A DNA stretch of 64,000 bases from Cacajao melanocephalus (taxonomy: Eukaryota; Chordata; Mammalia; Primates; Pitheciidae). The position numbers were made by a program, and so were the translations under genes. Of this stretch, positions 22,800 to 34,339 are shown in pieces. Position 1 is the stretch's first letter, and the number at the start of each line of letters is the position of its first letter. A model generated the notes under the pieces. That model worked only from the letters and a program-made list of their open reading frames with translations. It had not been told where the DNA came from and made no database searches. The stretch spans positions 24,233 through 88,232 of the forward strand of contig CAUYLG010051073.1 of the NCBI GenBank assembly GCA_963573385.1, read 5' to 3'.

Positions 22800-23024
22800 G
22801 TGCCAAAGTCATCTTGCTTGGATCCATGTAATGATGACAGCTTCCCAGACCTCGTCCTTTGCCTTTAGGCTGTTTAAACATTTCCCGGTGGCAGAAACAG
22901 ACAGCAGTGCAGACAGCAGCAGGGTCAGACCAAGCCAGGCCTTGGGCTCCAAAAGGGGGAGGCCAGACTGGGCCCTGAGCCGCAGCTGAACTTGGGGTTA
23001 TGCGGGGCTACACATGCCTCCTGT
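22800..23024. other. Unique sequence, no gene seen
   Basis: Short interval between the minisatellite and an LTR relic. Confidence 0.4.
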
Positions 23025-23430
23025 AACGCATGGCCACCCCACGAACACGGCCTTAGCTGGACACAGAGTCTTTGCAGATACAATTAGGTAGGAGGAGGCG
23101 ACACGGGAAGAAGGTGGGCCCTAAGTCCAATGAGCTGTCCTTCCAAGAAGGAAATTAGGAAACAGAATAGCACATAAAGGCACACACTCAGACAGAGGGC
23201 AGTCGGAGGAGGAGGCAGGACCACAGCGATGTGGCCATAAGCCAAGGAATGCCGGGAGCCACCAGAGCCTGGAAGAGGCAGGAAGGATCCTCCCCCAGGG
23301 CCTCCAGAGGGCAGCCCTGCACACACCTCGAGTTTAGACTCCTGGTGTGTAGAACTGTAAAGAATACATTCCCGTGGTTTCAGGAGACCTAGTTTATGGT
23401 CGTTGGTCATGGCAGCCCCAGGAAACAGAC
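23025..23430 (+). mobile_element. MLT1-type MaLR LTR
   Basis: GAGTCTTTGCAGATACAATTAGG, GTGGGCCCTAAGTCCAATGAG, CCATAAGCCAAGGAATGCC, CCTCCCCCAGGGCCTCCAGAG, AACTGTAAAGAATACATTCC and GGCAGCCCCAGGAAAC. A near-complete solo LTR. Confidence 0.78.
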
Positions 23431-23444
23431 GTGCACCTTAAGGA

Positions 23445-23640
23445 TTTCTCAACGGGGGCATTTTGCACGGTCCTCGGTCTCCCAAAAGACACCTGGCAAC
23501 GTCTGGGCAGTTGTCTGGTTGTCACATTGGGAACATGTTACTGGCATCTCGTGGCAGAGGACAAGGTCAACCTACAAAGCACAGGACAGCTCCCAGGACA
23601 AAGAAGTAACTGGCCCGAAACCTCAGCGGGGTTGCGGTGT
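23445..23640 (+). mobile_element. MER20-like hAT element
   Basis: TCTCAACGGGGGCATTTTGCAC, ACACCTGGCAACGTCTGGG, TTGTCTGGTTGTCACATTGG, TACTGGCATCTCGTGG and AAGCACAGGACAGCTCCC match MER20 landmarks in order. It abuts the MLT1 LTR upstream. Confidence 0.65.
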
Positions 23641-23666
23641 AAACACTCATCAGGTTTCTCCCATCA

Positions 23667-23887
<221 letters not shown>

Positions 23888-23889
23888 CA

Positions 23890-24187
23890 GGCTGGGCACA
23901 GTGGCTCACGTCTGTAATCCTAGCACTTTGGCAGGGCGGACTGCTAAAGCCCAAGAGTTCAAGACCAAACTGGGCAACATAGTGAGACTCCGTGTCGACA
24001 AAAAATACAAAAAAATGAGCTGGGCATGGTGGTGTACCTGTAGACCCAGCTATTCTGGGACGCTGAGGTGGGAGGACCACCTGAGAGAGGGAAGAAGAGG
24101 CTGCAGTGAGCCGTGATTGCAGCCCTGCACTGCAGCCTGGGTGATGGAGTGACACCTTGTCTCAACAAATAATAAACAAAGAAAATT
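23890..24187 (+). mobile_element. Alu (old subtype)
   Basis: A full dimer directly following the monomer's A-rich tail; tail CAACAAATAATAAACAAAG. Confidence 0.9.
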
Positions 24188-24594
24188 AAATGCATACGGG
24201 TTGAAAGGCCTTTGAGCCTGGCCTATGGTACCATGCAACCAACATTACAATTTTCACCTAAAACTGTGACTAAGTGAGGTTGGAGCTAAGAAATCCTCAA
24301 ATGAAATAAGGTGGCGTTGGCACCAGCAGATCTCTGCAACCAGCCACCCTGGGGCTGGGGACCTGGCCCCATCAGCAATGCTGAGAGCCCAGCCTCTTCC
24401 TCAGGTCAGCAGGGAATGGGTGTCCCTGGGCAGGGGCCAGGCTGACAGCACCCGGGGCGGATGAGGGAGGACGGAGCCGTGTACCTCCAACGTGGCTGGG
24501 CTCACAGGCATGCCATGAAGCCGTCCACGGAGGGAATGCTAGCAGCTCCTGCTCTGCTCTGCCAGCAGGTGCCCCCAGCGGCCCCCTCCCCACC
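24188..24594. other. Unique sequence, no gene seen
   Basis: No repeat or exon that I can name. Confidence 0.4.
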
Positions 24595-24800
24595 GGCACC
24601 AAGCTTCAGTGGGCTGCATGTCTGCCAGATGGCAATGCGCTATGTGTCAGGAGATAATCACTATTAAAAATTCACTGGGTTTTACTTTATCTTTTTATGT
24701 TTTTAGGTTCTGTTTCGGCTCTCTGCTTCCTCCTAAAGCAGCTACCAAACTGCCATGGTTCCACTGTTTTAATCGCCACTCATTAAACACTGACGGGGTC
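24595..24800. promoter_or_regulatory. AT-rich candidate regulatory block
   Basis: Repeat-free and AT-rich, with GGAGATAATCACTATTAAAAATTCAC, TTTTAATCGCCACTCATTAAAC and a pyrimidine-rich core. The GC-rich flanks contrast sharply. Regulatory role is inference. Confidence 0.28.
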
Positions 24801-25140
24801 ATAGCACTTCTCCACCCCAGCAGCTGTGGGGTGAAAACAAGCGGCCAGGGACAGGGGCTGGCTCCCTGGGCAGCTCGATGGCTGCAGGCCCTGCCCACCC
24901 ACTCACGCCTGTGGAGGAGCCTCGCAAGGCGCAGCCCCTTCCTGGGGTGCCCACACAACCCTGCCAGACCTCAGCTCCCTTGAGGCTTGAAGCAATCGCT
25001 TTGCTACCTGGGAAGGACTGTGGCCTCGTCAGATGCAGGTTGCCAGTGAGATGAGTTTAGCACCCCAACAAGGGGCACCTAAGAAACTGCACTCGGAGCA
25101 TCCCTGGCACAGTGGCTGGGCATGAAGGGGACCCCAACTG
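24801..25140. other. Unique sequence, no gene seen
   Basis: Single-copy DNA without a supported gene. Confidence 0.4.
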
Positions 25141-25250
25141 GCCATGTTACCCTGGAAAGAGACGCAGATCCCAGCTCTGTGTCCGGGACCTTGGGCAGGC
25201 CCTGACTTCTCCAGGCCTGAGTTCCGGCTCTGCCCAGTGGTGTGCCAAGC
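25141..25250 (+). mobile_element. Possible MIR fragment
   Basis: CCCAGCTCTGTGTCCGGGACCTTGGGCAGG and CTTCTCCAGGCCTGAGTTCC resemble a decayed MIR core. Confidence 0.45.
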
Positions 25251-26034
25251 TCGGTCTGGCTACGGCTGGATCACGGAGGGGTGCCGAGCCCCACAGGGCA
25301 CTCCAAGTTGGTGGGAAGACCTCCCCCTACGGCTGGCCCCAGGTGCCCTCTCATATCAACCGAGGATTCAGGCACCGCCTAGTCCCAGCAAGTTCTGGGT
25401 GCCGTGGGCATGGCATGAACAGCCCAGCTGGCTCGAGCTGCCGACTTTCTAGAGCGGTAGGAGGTGATGAAAAGCGGAACATGGATGGGGCTCCTGCACC
25501 CTGGAGCCTCGCCCTCACCCTCAGAGTGAGCACATCCCAGGCAGGTGCCTCGGGGCAGAGGAGGGGTGTCCTCTCAGGCCTGGGGTGAGCGGGAGCAGCC
25601 CCCCCCCCGCACCCACGGTTGCCGCTTCGGGGAATGGCAGTGAGGACCAGGGCCCCAGTACCTGTGCCTGGCCGGGGACTCTGATGGGCCAAGGGCCCTG
25701 GCTCCCCCCCACCACGCTTGGTGTCCCTATCTGTGGTTAGGTGACCTGCTTGGGCAGCTACTGGGGAAAGGGCTGGATTTTTACAAGGTGCATTTCAGAC
25801 AGGAGAACCACCCTCCACCAGTCAGTCTGGCTGATTGCTCTCACATGAACTCGGGATCAGAGAGGTCAAGGGACTTCCCAGCCTCAGGGAGCGGTAGGAC
25901 CCAGGTCCCTGAAGCCAGGTCTGCATCCTCTTGGCTGCCCCACAGTACTGAGGGCCTCAGAGTCCATAAGAAGCATTAGACGGTATTTTTAACCATGGCT
26001 CGTTTTTAAAATATGTAAGGTGGGGAAAAGACAA
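25251..26034. other. Mostly unique sequence
   Basis: A possible MIR trace lies at about 25800-25930 (TCAGAGAGGTCAAGGGACTTCCC). There are CCCCCCCCCC runs near 25601. No gene is supported. Confidence 0.4.
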
Positions 26035-26745
<711 letters not shown>

Positions 26746-26944
26746 GTCAATGCCACCAGCACACTGAGATTAGCCATTCTTCCAGCTCATACTCTTAGAC
26801 ATCAGTAGATTGAGAGAGACAGCCACTCTTGCCAACATCTGTTCTGTGCGGCTCCAGGCAGGAAGGGGAGGGAGAGGGCTCTCCCTCTCTCAAGGCTCTC
26901 CAAGAAGACGCTTCTGGGTGGCACAGGCTCAGAAGGACCCTACG

Positions 26945-27233
26945 AGGCTGGGCGTGGTGGCTCACACCTGTAATCCCAGCACTTTGGGAGGCTGAGGGGG
27001 TGGATCACTTGAGGTCAGGGGTTCAAGACCAGCCTGGCCAACATGGTGAATCCCTGTCTCTACTAAAAATACAAAAATTAGCCAGGCATGGTGGCACACG
27101 CCTGAATTCCCAGCTACTCAGGAGGCTGAGGCAGGAGAATCACTCGAACCCAGGAAGTGGAGGTTGCAGTGAGCTGAGATTGTGCCACGGCACTGCTGCC
27201 TGGGTTTCAGTGAGACGGTCTAAAAAAAAAAAA
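26945..27233 (+). mobile_element. Alu
   Basis: A full plus-strand Alu. GAAGGACCCTACGA upstream and GAAGGGCCCTATGA downstream form an imperfect target-site duplication. Confidence 0.92.
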
Positions 27234-27729
27234 GATAGAGGAGGAAGAAGGGCCCTATGAGAAGCTGGTCTAGCCCTTCAAGAAGTTAGGGAGGCTGAGG
27301 CCCTGAGAAGCTTCATACCTTGCCCAAGGTTCTGGAATATTCCCTGTTCCTCCAGGGCTTTGCCACCTTCTTGTGGTCCAAGGAACCCCAAGCACAGAAA
27401 CAGCTGAGACCCGACAGGTGAGAATCAATCTCCCATAAGGACCTCTGTCAAGAGGTTCAAGGTAGGCCATGGCTCTCAGGAGGAGGCTACGGGGTCCTTC
27501 CACGAACAGAGTGAGGGATGGGCAGAGAAGGGGCGCTCACTGGCACGAGAAGGCGAGTCTGCACCCCCCGACTCCCCACCCTACGTTCTCTTCTGTCCCC
27601 TCTGTGTAGCTTTCGATGCAGACAATGTCTCAGGTCCCAGCTCAGAGAAGTGCCGACACGCAGTAAGTACTCCCTATGTTGTGACCACGGTTTACGTGAA
27701 TCAACCATGCACTCCAACACCCCTAGCAG
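27234..27729. other. Unique sequence, no gene seen
   Basis: No exon or nameable repeat. Confidence 0.4.
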
Positions 27730-28212
27730 GTAAGCGGTATTCCTGAAAAACATCCACAAATTCACGGACACTCTTCCCAACTGGAGGGGGTATCTCTGGA
27801 CCCTCCCCTTGAACCTGGGCGGGCATTGGTGAATGCCTCCGTAGAAGTGATGCCACGTGACCCCTGTGGCTGGGTCAGGAAAGGCCACACAGCTTCTGCT
27901 GGCCTCTCTTGGGACAGTGGCTCTGGGAGCCACGTGAGATGTCCAGCTAAAGTCACCAGGTTGAGAGATTCGGGGGTGAGACCAACCCAGCATTCTCACC
28001 CCACCCATTTGAGTCTTCTCAGCCCAGACGCCAGGCACAAGTACAAAATCGGCAAGATGACCCCTAACCCAGCTCCCATCTCACTAGAGCCACATGAGAC
28101 CCCGGAGAGAGCTGCTACCTGCACCCCCAGTTTCACGAGCAAACAAAATGTTCATTCTTATCTTACACCCATGTCTTGGGGTAGCTTGTTACACAGCAAT
28201 AGCTGACTAGAA
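27730..28212 (+). mobile_element. Probable degenerate LTR relic
   Basis: The end TCTTGGGGTAGCTTGTTACACAGCAATAGCTGAC matches the common LTR-type ending 'TTTTGGGGTGGTTTGTTACACAGCAATAGATAAC'. The internal GACCCCTGTGGCTGGGTCAGGAAAGGCC and AAAGTCACCAGG wording also fits an old LTR. The family is not certain. Confidence 0.45.
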
Positions 28213-28214
28213 CA

Positions 28215-28335
28215 AGAAAGGTGCCACTTTATTTCCCCTTTTATAGATAAGGAAACTGAGGCACAAAGAGGCTAAGTGTCTTGCACACAGCCAGTAAGAG
28301 GCAGCAGGAAGCAGACCCAGCTGGCTGGCTCTGGA
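28215..28335 (+). mobile_element. MIR-family fragment
   Basis: TTTATTTCCCCTTTTATAGATAAGGAAACTGAGGCACAAAGAGGCTAAG, then TTGCACACAGCCAGTAAGAGGC. Confidence 0.75.
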
Positions 28336-28449
28336 CCCTTGCTCCCAGTGGCTCAGCCAGGCAAGGGTGAAGACACGGGCGCATCTGCTGCTGGAGGCGA
28401 GGACCTGGGGCCAGTCTACGGCCCACCCTGCCCTGCTTCCTGCCCGGCC

Positions 28450-28748
28450 TTTTTTTTTTTTTTTTTTTTTTTTAAAGACGAGTCACCCAGTCTGGAGTAC
28501 AGTGGTGCGATCTCAGCTCATTACAACCTCTGCCTCCCAGGTTCGAACAATTCTCCTGCCTCAGCCGCCTGAGTAGCTGGAATTAACAGGCACCCACCAC
28601 CATGCCCAGCTAATTTTTGTATTTTTAGTGGAGACAGGGCTCCTCGCCATGTTGGCCAGGCTGGTCTCAGACTCCTCACCTCAAGCGATCTGCCTGCCTC
28701 GGCCTCCCAAAGTGCTGAGATTACAGAAGTGAGCCACTGTGCCCAGCC
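28450..28748 (-). mobile_element. Alu
   Basis: A reverse-complement Alu with a T24-type head and a complete 5' end (GAGCCACTGTGCCCAGCC). Confidence 0.93.
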
Positions 28749-28757
28749 ATCTTCCTT

Positions 28758-28760
<3 letters not shown>

Positions 28761-28796
<36 letters not shown>
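28761..28796 (+). repeat. (AT)18 microsatellite
   Basis: 36 bp of perfect AT dinucleotides followed by GTAT and a T-run. Expected to be polymorphic and cruciform-prone. Confidence 0.95.
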
Positions 28797-28800
<4 letters not shown>

Positions 28801-29200
28801 TTTTTTTTTTTATTTGCAAACCTGGAAACACTCTGCACACTTTCCTTACTGGAAGACAAAAGCACAAATGATACTACCTCCTCTTTCCCCAGCAGTGAGT
28901 CTTGGAGAATGCCAGAGGTCTGGCCACCTCACCCTATACGTAAGGCGCCCAAATGCCATCCTTATCTCCCAGGGCTGCTAACTCCTCAGGACAAATGAGC
29001 TCCGTGTGTGCCGGGCGGGCCCCACTGAGGCCGAGGACTCTCAGGGGCAGAGCCCGGACTGGGCCCAGGAGCGCTGGCAGCCACGGCCGGGCCCGCAGGG
29101 TTCACAGAGCCCCTCCTGCCCGATCCCCAGGAGGTCCTGGGGCCACTCCTGTTCCAGGTTGTAATCGGACCATCATCCCTGCGTGGCGGCTGCTCCACAG
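28797..29200. other. Unique sequence, no gene seen
   Basis: Includes a GC-rich patch at 29000-29160 with several CpGs but no exon signals that I can support. Confidence 0.4.
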
Positions 29201-29205
29201 CCCTT

Positions 29206-29508
29206 CTTTTTCTTTTTCTTTTTCTTGAGATGGAGTCCGGCTCTGTCGCCAAGGCGGGAGTGCACTGGCACGATCTCAGCTCACTGAAACCTCTACCTCC
29301 CGGATTCAAACAATTCTCTGCCTCAGCGTCCCAAGTAGCTGGGATCCAGGCAGCTGCCACCATGCCTGGCTAATTTTTTTTGTATTTTTAAGTAAAGATG
29401 GGGTTTCACCATCTTGGCCAGGCTGGTCTTGAACTCTTGACTTCGTGATGAACCCGCCTTGGCCTCCCAAAGTGCTGGGATTACAGGCGTGAGCCACCGC
29501 GCCCAGCC
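29206..29508 (-). mobile_element. Alu with 8-bp flanking repeat
   Basis: A reverse-complement Alu with head TTCTTTTTCTTTTTCTTTTTC. CAGCCCTT flanks it at 29198-29205 and 29509-29516. Confidence 0.92.
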
Positions 29509-29516
29509 CAGCCCTT

Positions 29517-29925
29517 AATTTCAAAGCACAGTGAGAGGCTGGCTACCAGCACCTGGCCCTTTTGGAGCGGGTCAGCCTGCAGGCAGCCGGGTTACTCTGA
29601 CCTGGCTTTGGGGATGATCCACCCCGTGTCCTTCCAACACTGACCACGTGTTCCACCAAAGTGCCCGTGTTCTCACATTCCCGCAGCTGGCCGCTGTCAC
29701 TGAGACGTGAACCTGCCCTCTGGGCCCCAAAGGAAAACTGAAGCTCTTAGGCTGGGTCCATAGCCCTGCCAATGAGCTCATCCACCCACGGGACTTGGAA
29801 ACAATTTTAAGGCATCCCAAAGTACAGACCGACTTCGGATGTGACTCCACTAATCATTAGAACAAAGTGCTCACCGAGTATCTGGAAAGTGGAGCCACTC
29901 ATTGGTCTGGCCAGAAAAATGGTTA
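29517..29925. other. Unique sequence, no gene seen
   Basis: No supported repeat or exon. Confidence 0.4.
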
Positions 29926-30180
29926 CTCTCTATTCATCTGACAAACATTTATTGGGCACCTACTGCACACTCAGCAGCTTGGAAGATTCTAAGATGAGAA
30001 TGTAAAGGATCTTCTCTCGAGGAATGTCTGTCTGACAGGGAGAGAAAAGAGCTACAAAATTCTACTGAGAAAAACAACAATACAGACCATGAGGAGGCAG
30101 GAGAGATGACTTATGGCTGGGCAGAATCTGGAAGGCTTCTTGGAGGAGGTGGCATTGAAGGTAGGCTTTGAGATACGGGG
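29926..30180 (-). mobile_element. L2 3' end, inverted
   Basis: TCATCTGACAAACATTTATTGGGCACCTACTGCACACTC opens the element, and GGAGGAGGTGGCATTGAAGGTAGGC is its downstream phrase. Confidence 0.7.
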
Positions 30181-30209
30181 AAGCAGGAAGGGACTTCCAG
30201 ATGGAATTA

Positions 30210-30405
30210 AAAACAGTAGCTGACATTCATGACACTGGTAGTGTACGATCATTAACTGAACTGATGCACTTATCCCTAGCAGGGCGATACTGCCATCCAC
30301 ATAGCACAAATGGGAGAATGTGGCACAGAGACGTGAGGTCACTTGCCCCAAGTCACACAGCAGTAATGAAGGAGAACCCGGATGGGAGCCCAGGCCTGGC
30401 ACTCT
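30210..30405 (+). mobile_element. MIR3-type element
   Basis: CAGTAGCTGACATTCATGAC...ACAAATGGGAGAATGTGGCACAGAGACGTGAGGTCACTTGCCCCAAGTCACACAGCAG. Confidence 0.75.
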
Positions 30406-31419
30406 TCATGGTTCCATTATAGGCTTCCCTTACAGCCCAGGCACCAAGCGGAGATGTGGAGGGCCAGGGCACGGCACAGAAGAGGCATGAGATTTGGCTG
30501 GCAGGAAAGCTGGGGGCATGAGCTCCAGGAGGGTGGGGGGCAGCCCACAGAGGAGCCCAGACTTCCCACCTGACTGCTGCATGCTCCCAGGAACGAGGGG
30601 CCGTCCCAGACTCCTGGATATCCAAGTGACTGGATCTTTCTGGAGCTGAAGGAAGAGGTGCCAGTGGCCACAGATGGCTGGTTGGAGGCGTGACCCTGAG
30701 TGGCACTGCCCCGGTTCCCCTCAGCCTCTTCCCTTTGCACCTCACTAGTTGTGTGACCCTCAAAATCGACCACTGTTTCCTCACTTGCAAAAACGAGAGG
30801 GCACGAAGCCATTGTCTTCCCCCTGACGCTGCCATGAGGACCGAGGCGTGACCACAGGGAAAGGACACAGGAGGCCCCATTTTATCTGTAAGGGGCCCCG
30901 ACCAGCAGCCACCCAGCGCTTAACACAGGCCTCTCCAGCTGGTATCCTCCTCCTGGCTCCACTAGCTGGGCTTTGGAAACAAAGTGAGGGCCCTTCCAAC
31001 TCCACCCAGGTCACCTCTGCACCTGGACAGGGGAACCGGGGTGGCAGAGGGGGAACGGCACGGAATCTAGCCACCCCACCCTGCAGGCCAGGTACGCCCT
31101 CCACCTGGGAGACGGTGGCGCATTCCCAAGGCTTTGTGAGTTCCCTGTGCAACCCGCGTGACCATCACCCCTGGGGAAAACAGAGACTCCCAGACACCGC
31201 ATGACCAGGCCAAGGTCACACAGCTGGCGAGGGGCCTTCTGGGGCGGCCGAGGCCCTCCTCCACCAGCCGGGCACCAGGAGGAAGGGCGATCAGAGGAAG
31301 CCAGGCAGAGGGGAGCAGTGATCAAACACCCAAATAAGAAGAGAGTTTTGCAGGTTCACTTAGCTTCAAGGAAAAAAGCCTCCCCTTTTCTCTAAGCGCC
31401 TGCCCCCTACTCCGGCCCC
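30406..31419. other. Unique sequence with possible MIR traces
   Basis: Single-copy DNA. TTGTGTGACCCTCAAAATCGACC (about 30748) hints at a decayed MIR. No gene is supported. Confidence 0.4.
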
Positions 31420-31585
31420 CCAGGGGAGCGCTGGAAACCGCTTAAGCCGACATCTGATGGACAGGGATTTGTTTTAAGCTCTTTCTACCCACTGGACTAT
31501 AATCATCAACCATTCTCGACCTCTCCACAAATGACTCTTTCTCCCCCTGAGTTTTCAAAAGGCAAAAAGCTTTAAAAGCTGCCGT
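31420..31585. promoter_or_regulatory. AT-rich candidate regulatory block
   Basis: Repeat-free AT-rich patch about 1.1 kb from the CpG island, with GACTATAATCATCAACC, TTTGTTTTAAGC and AAAAAGCTTTAAAAGC. Function is inference. Confidence 0.28.
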
Positions 31586-32600
31586 TCAAACAGGCAGAGA
31601 GGTGCACACAGAGAGAGGAGGGGTGGGCGGGCAGGCGCGGCAGCCAGGAGGGGCCAGGCATGGGGGATGGCATCCTCCCCCAGCTGCTGACCTGGCTCAC
31701 CTGGAAGAAAGGCCCACAGGTGAGGTGCCCAAAGGTCAGGATGGGAAGCAGCAGTCCTGAAGCCAGTGTCCCTGCCCATTCTGTCACTGGAGCCACCCTG
31801 AAGGGACCTTGGTAGCCGAGTCATGTTCATCGAAGCCTTCTCTCTATTCCTCGATCTGGCTGCCCCTCAGCCAGAGGACCTCAGAGGTCCGCTGCCAGCT
31901 TCACACCTTCACCTTGCGGCACTGCTGCTGCGCCTCTGAGTCCTGCTCACCCTCTCTCTGATGGGACTCATGGTGTTACCCACTCTGAACGGGCTCTGTG
32001 ACTCTGACCCTCTCACTGCCCAACTGTGCCAGTGATATGAGGGCTTGATAAGGAGTTCTCCTCCCCAGGGAGCTGATGGGGACCTGAGGCGGGTGATGAT
32101 TGGGCAGTCTGGGGAGGGGTAGGTTGAGAGTTTCAGCCCCACAGCCCACCCCAGGCCCACCTGTGCCAGCAAGAGGGTGCAAAGTCCACACACGCAGCCC
32201 CATTTCCCACCTCCCAGGTCCCTGCAGGTACAAGGGGCCCTGCCCGGGTTGCCGCCCACCTCCAGGGGCCACATGGCCAGGCTAAGACAGAGCCCTGCGG
32301 GTCAGCAAGGCGGTGCCTGCTGGCCACGTCCTACACAGGCTCTGAGGGCAGTCTCTTTCCCACGCAGGCCTAGAGGCCACCTGGGCGCCGCCAGACAGCG
32401 GCAGTCAAGGCTTTTCTAATTGAGGAAACCAACCCAGGGCTTTTCTGAGTTGACAGCCTGAAGAGGCGGCGCTGGGGAGCACGTGCGTGGCCTGAAGGTG
32501 ATGGGGCTGGAGGGCGAGGCGGGGTGAGTTCGGGGCCGGGTCCAGCCCCGGGGTGGTGGCACGCCCCAGAAAGTTCCATCCCGGGCCCCCCCTCCCGTCC
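31586..32600. other. Unique GC-rich sequence next to the CpG island
   Basis: If the minus-strand exon at 32626-32668 is real, this is the start of its downstream intron. No other exon is evident. Confidence 0.45.
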
Positions 32601-32625
32601 ACGGGGTGGTGAGCCGGGCACTTAC

Positions 32626-32668
32626 TGAGGTTCTGGAGCAGAGACGACCAGGTCTTCATGCCCAGCAT
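32626..32668 (-). CDS. Candidate first coding exon (14 codons) of an unnamed gene
   Basis: Read on the minus strand, ATG at 32668-32666 opens the peptide MLGMKTWSSLLQNL. The frame then meets a GTAAGT donor whose GT is the complement of 32625-32624, leaving one base of a split codon (phase 1). The ATG context is GCGCAGGATGC, with A at -3. An in-frame TAG lies about 12 codons upstream, so this ATG would be the first usable start in that frame. The exon sits at the edge of a strong CpG island, as expected for a promoter-proximal coding exon, and the 5' UTR would extend to higher coordinates within the island. The rest of the gene must lie at lower coordinates, possibly beyond this window. The peptide is hydrophobic and tryptophan-containing but too short to identify a family, and I do not recognise it. 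A non-coding transcript with a chance ATG is the main alternative. Open frames on the plus strand of the same island are composition artefacts. Confidence 0.55.
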
Positions 32669-33160
32669 CCTGCGCCGCCCCCCGGGCCGCGGGACCCGGG
32701 GACTCTAGGAGGGGCTGCTCAGCATGGCCCGCAGCGGCGGCGGCGAGCAGGAGGGGCGTCACGAGGCGGCCGAGGACGGCCCGGAGGGGGCGGGGGAGAC
32801 GAGGATGGAGCCGCCGGGGCGTCCCTGCGCGGTGCGCCCTGCCCGCGACGCGGAGCGCGGGGAGGGGCCGGGGCGCCTGGGGACCCCCGCAGCCGCTCAC
32901 GCCGCCCCCCCGGCCCCGCGCCCCCGGCTTCACGCACGGCCAGCCGTGGCCGTCTCGCAGCCACCACCTCGTCCCCGCCCGGCCGGCGCCGCCTCCCGCC
33001 TCCCGCCTCCCGCCCGCGCCGCGGCGCCCCCGCCACCCTCCCCCGCCCGCGCTCTCCGGGCGGCCCCCGCTCCCCTGCACTTGATAACGCGCTTGTCAAG
33101 ACTGCTGAGTTGTTCCTGACCTCTCCCCCGCCGCTGCTAATTAAGGCTCCGCCGTGACAG
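32640..33160 (-). promoter_or_regulatory. CpG island, likely promoter of a minus-strand transcript
   Basis: An abrupt change to very high GC with dense CpG (for example GCGGCGGCGGCGAGCAGG, GGCGCCGCCTCCCGCC) after more than 30 kb of CpG-poor DNA. It contains a short CTCCCGCC tandem repeat near 33000-33015 and no Alu. The candidate ATG and donor on the minus strand give the direction. Long open frames on both strands through here reflect GC content, since stop codons are rare. Confidence 0.75.
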
Positions 33161-33230
33161 TTCAAGTGCCGAGCATCAAGTTTGCAGAACCAAAGCCTCT
33201 AATTGGGGCCGCTTTTCATTTCTCCATCCC
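33075..33230 (-). promoter_or_regulatory. Homeodomain and NKX2-like motif cluster upstream of the CpG island
   Basis: Just outside the GC-dense core lie CACTTGA (33078-33084), TAATTA (33138-33143), TCAAGTG (33162-33168), ATCAAG (33175-33180) and CTAATTGG (33199-33206). CACTTGA and TCAAGTG are inverted copies of the NKX2-class core. Their position, upstream of a minus-strand promoter, fits a proximal regulatory region. Factor binding is inference. Confidence 0.4.
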
Positions 33231-34045
33231 CCGGGCTGGGGCTCCCCAGACCTGGGCACTGGCGCATTTTTCTTTTGTATTTTTCATCAGGGAGGAGGGG
33301 GAGGAGAAGAACAGGCACCGGGAGAGGAGGGCAGGCAAACAACCAAAAGGCTGAGGGTAGGGAGGGTGGAGGGCCCCCTCCTGCCCTGCAAAAGCCAGGT
33401 GGCGGCCACAGGACACTCCCCTACCAGCCGACCTCACGTCTCTTCCAAGCCAGGGGTCTCTGAGCTCCCTGACCTGGGCTTTAAGGAGCTGAGTCCATCC
33501 TACAGGAGGCGACTTGCAGGGCAGAGCCCCCCCCCCACACCCCCACCCTCTGCTTGCCTGGCAGGGGGTCAGACCTGAGACTGGGCGTGGGGGCAGAGGT
33601 TGTGTGTAGCTCTGGTGCCCACAGCCCCGCAGAGCACAGCCTCCCTGCCCCGGTGGGGAGGTGTGCTCAGCCTCAGCCCCACTCCCCGGGGCCCGCTGGC
33701 CTCTCCTTTCCAGATAAGTGCTGTGAGCACCAAGCCTCTAAGTGACTCTTCAAGCTGCCTTTCTCCTCCACCGCCTACTAAATCAAGCTGCGAGAGCCAC
33801 GGGTTGGGAGGAGAGCAGGAAGGAGGGGCAGGGCTGCCTGCTGCTCTCAGGAGCCAGGGAGGGGTGAGGGCTGGGAGAAGGTCCAAGGGGAGGGGAGCGG
33901 AGGAGAGGAGAGGAGGAGGCCCAGGCTCTGGGATGGAAGAGGGGAGCTGCAGGAGGTCCAGAGAGGCTGGCTGGGGAGGCCTCTCAGCTCAGAATCCTGG
34001 AGCTTCATGCAGCACCGGTATTATGGCTTTTCCAGCCTGCTGACG
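33231..34045. other. Unique sequence, no gene seen
   Basis: Includes purine-rich stretches at 33290-33340 and 33880-33940. No exon or nameable repeat. Confidence 0.4.
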
Positions 34046-34335
34046 AGCCTGAGACTTCCAGGTGATCCTAATTAAATGGGGGGCTTTTGTTTGAGCCACT
34101 ATCGAGGCCATTCTTACACGAGTCAAGTTTGAGAAACAACCATGTACGCCAGGGGGTCTCCAATCCCTCGCAACAGATTAGAACCACCTGGGTGCTTTTC
34201 AACCACACCCACCCCTTGCCTGGGCCTTCACCCAGACCAATGACATCACACCTCTGGGCACCGACCCAGGCACTGGTATTTTCTAAAGCTCCCTGGGGGG
34301 TTCCAATGTGCAGCCAAGGTAGAGACCCTTTGTTC
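34046..34335 (+). mobile_element. MER5A-like hAT fragments
   Basis: TTCCAGGTGATCCTAATTAAA...CAAGTTTGAGAAACAACC is one 3' end. GATTAGAACCACCTGGGTGCTTTTCAACC...GGCACTGGTATTTTCTAAAGCTCCC is a second copy. Both fit MER5A wording. Confidence 0.6.
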
Positions 34336-34339
34336 CAAA

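Noticed and set aside
32606..33157. 183-codon plus-strand open frame across the CpG island (with 131- and 152-codon frames in other registers)
   Set aside because: Open in several frames on both strands because stops are rare at this GC content. The residues are low-complexity Pro/Gly/Arg/Ala, and I see no donor or start context comparable to the minus-strand ATG.
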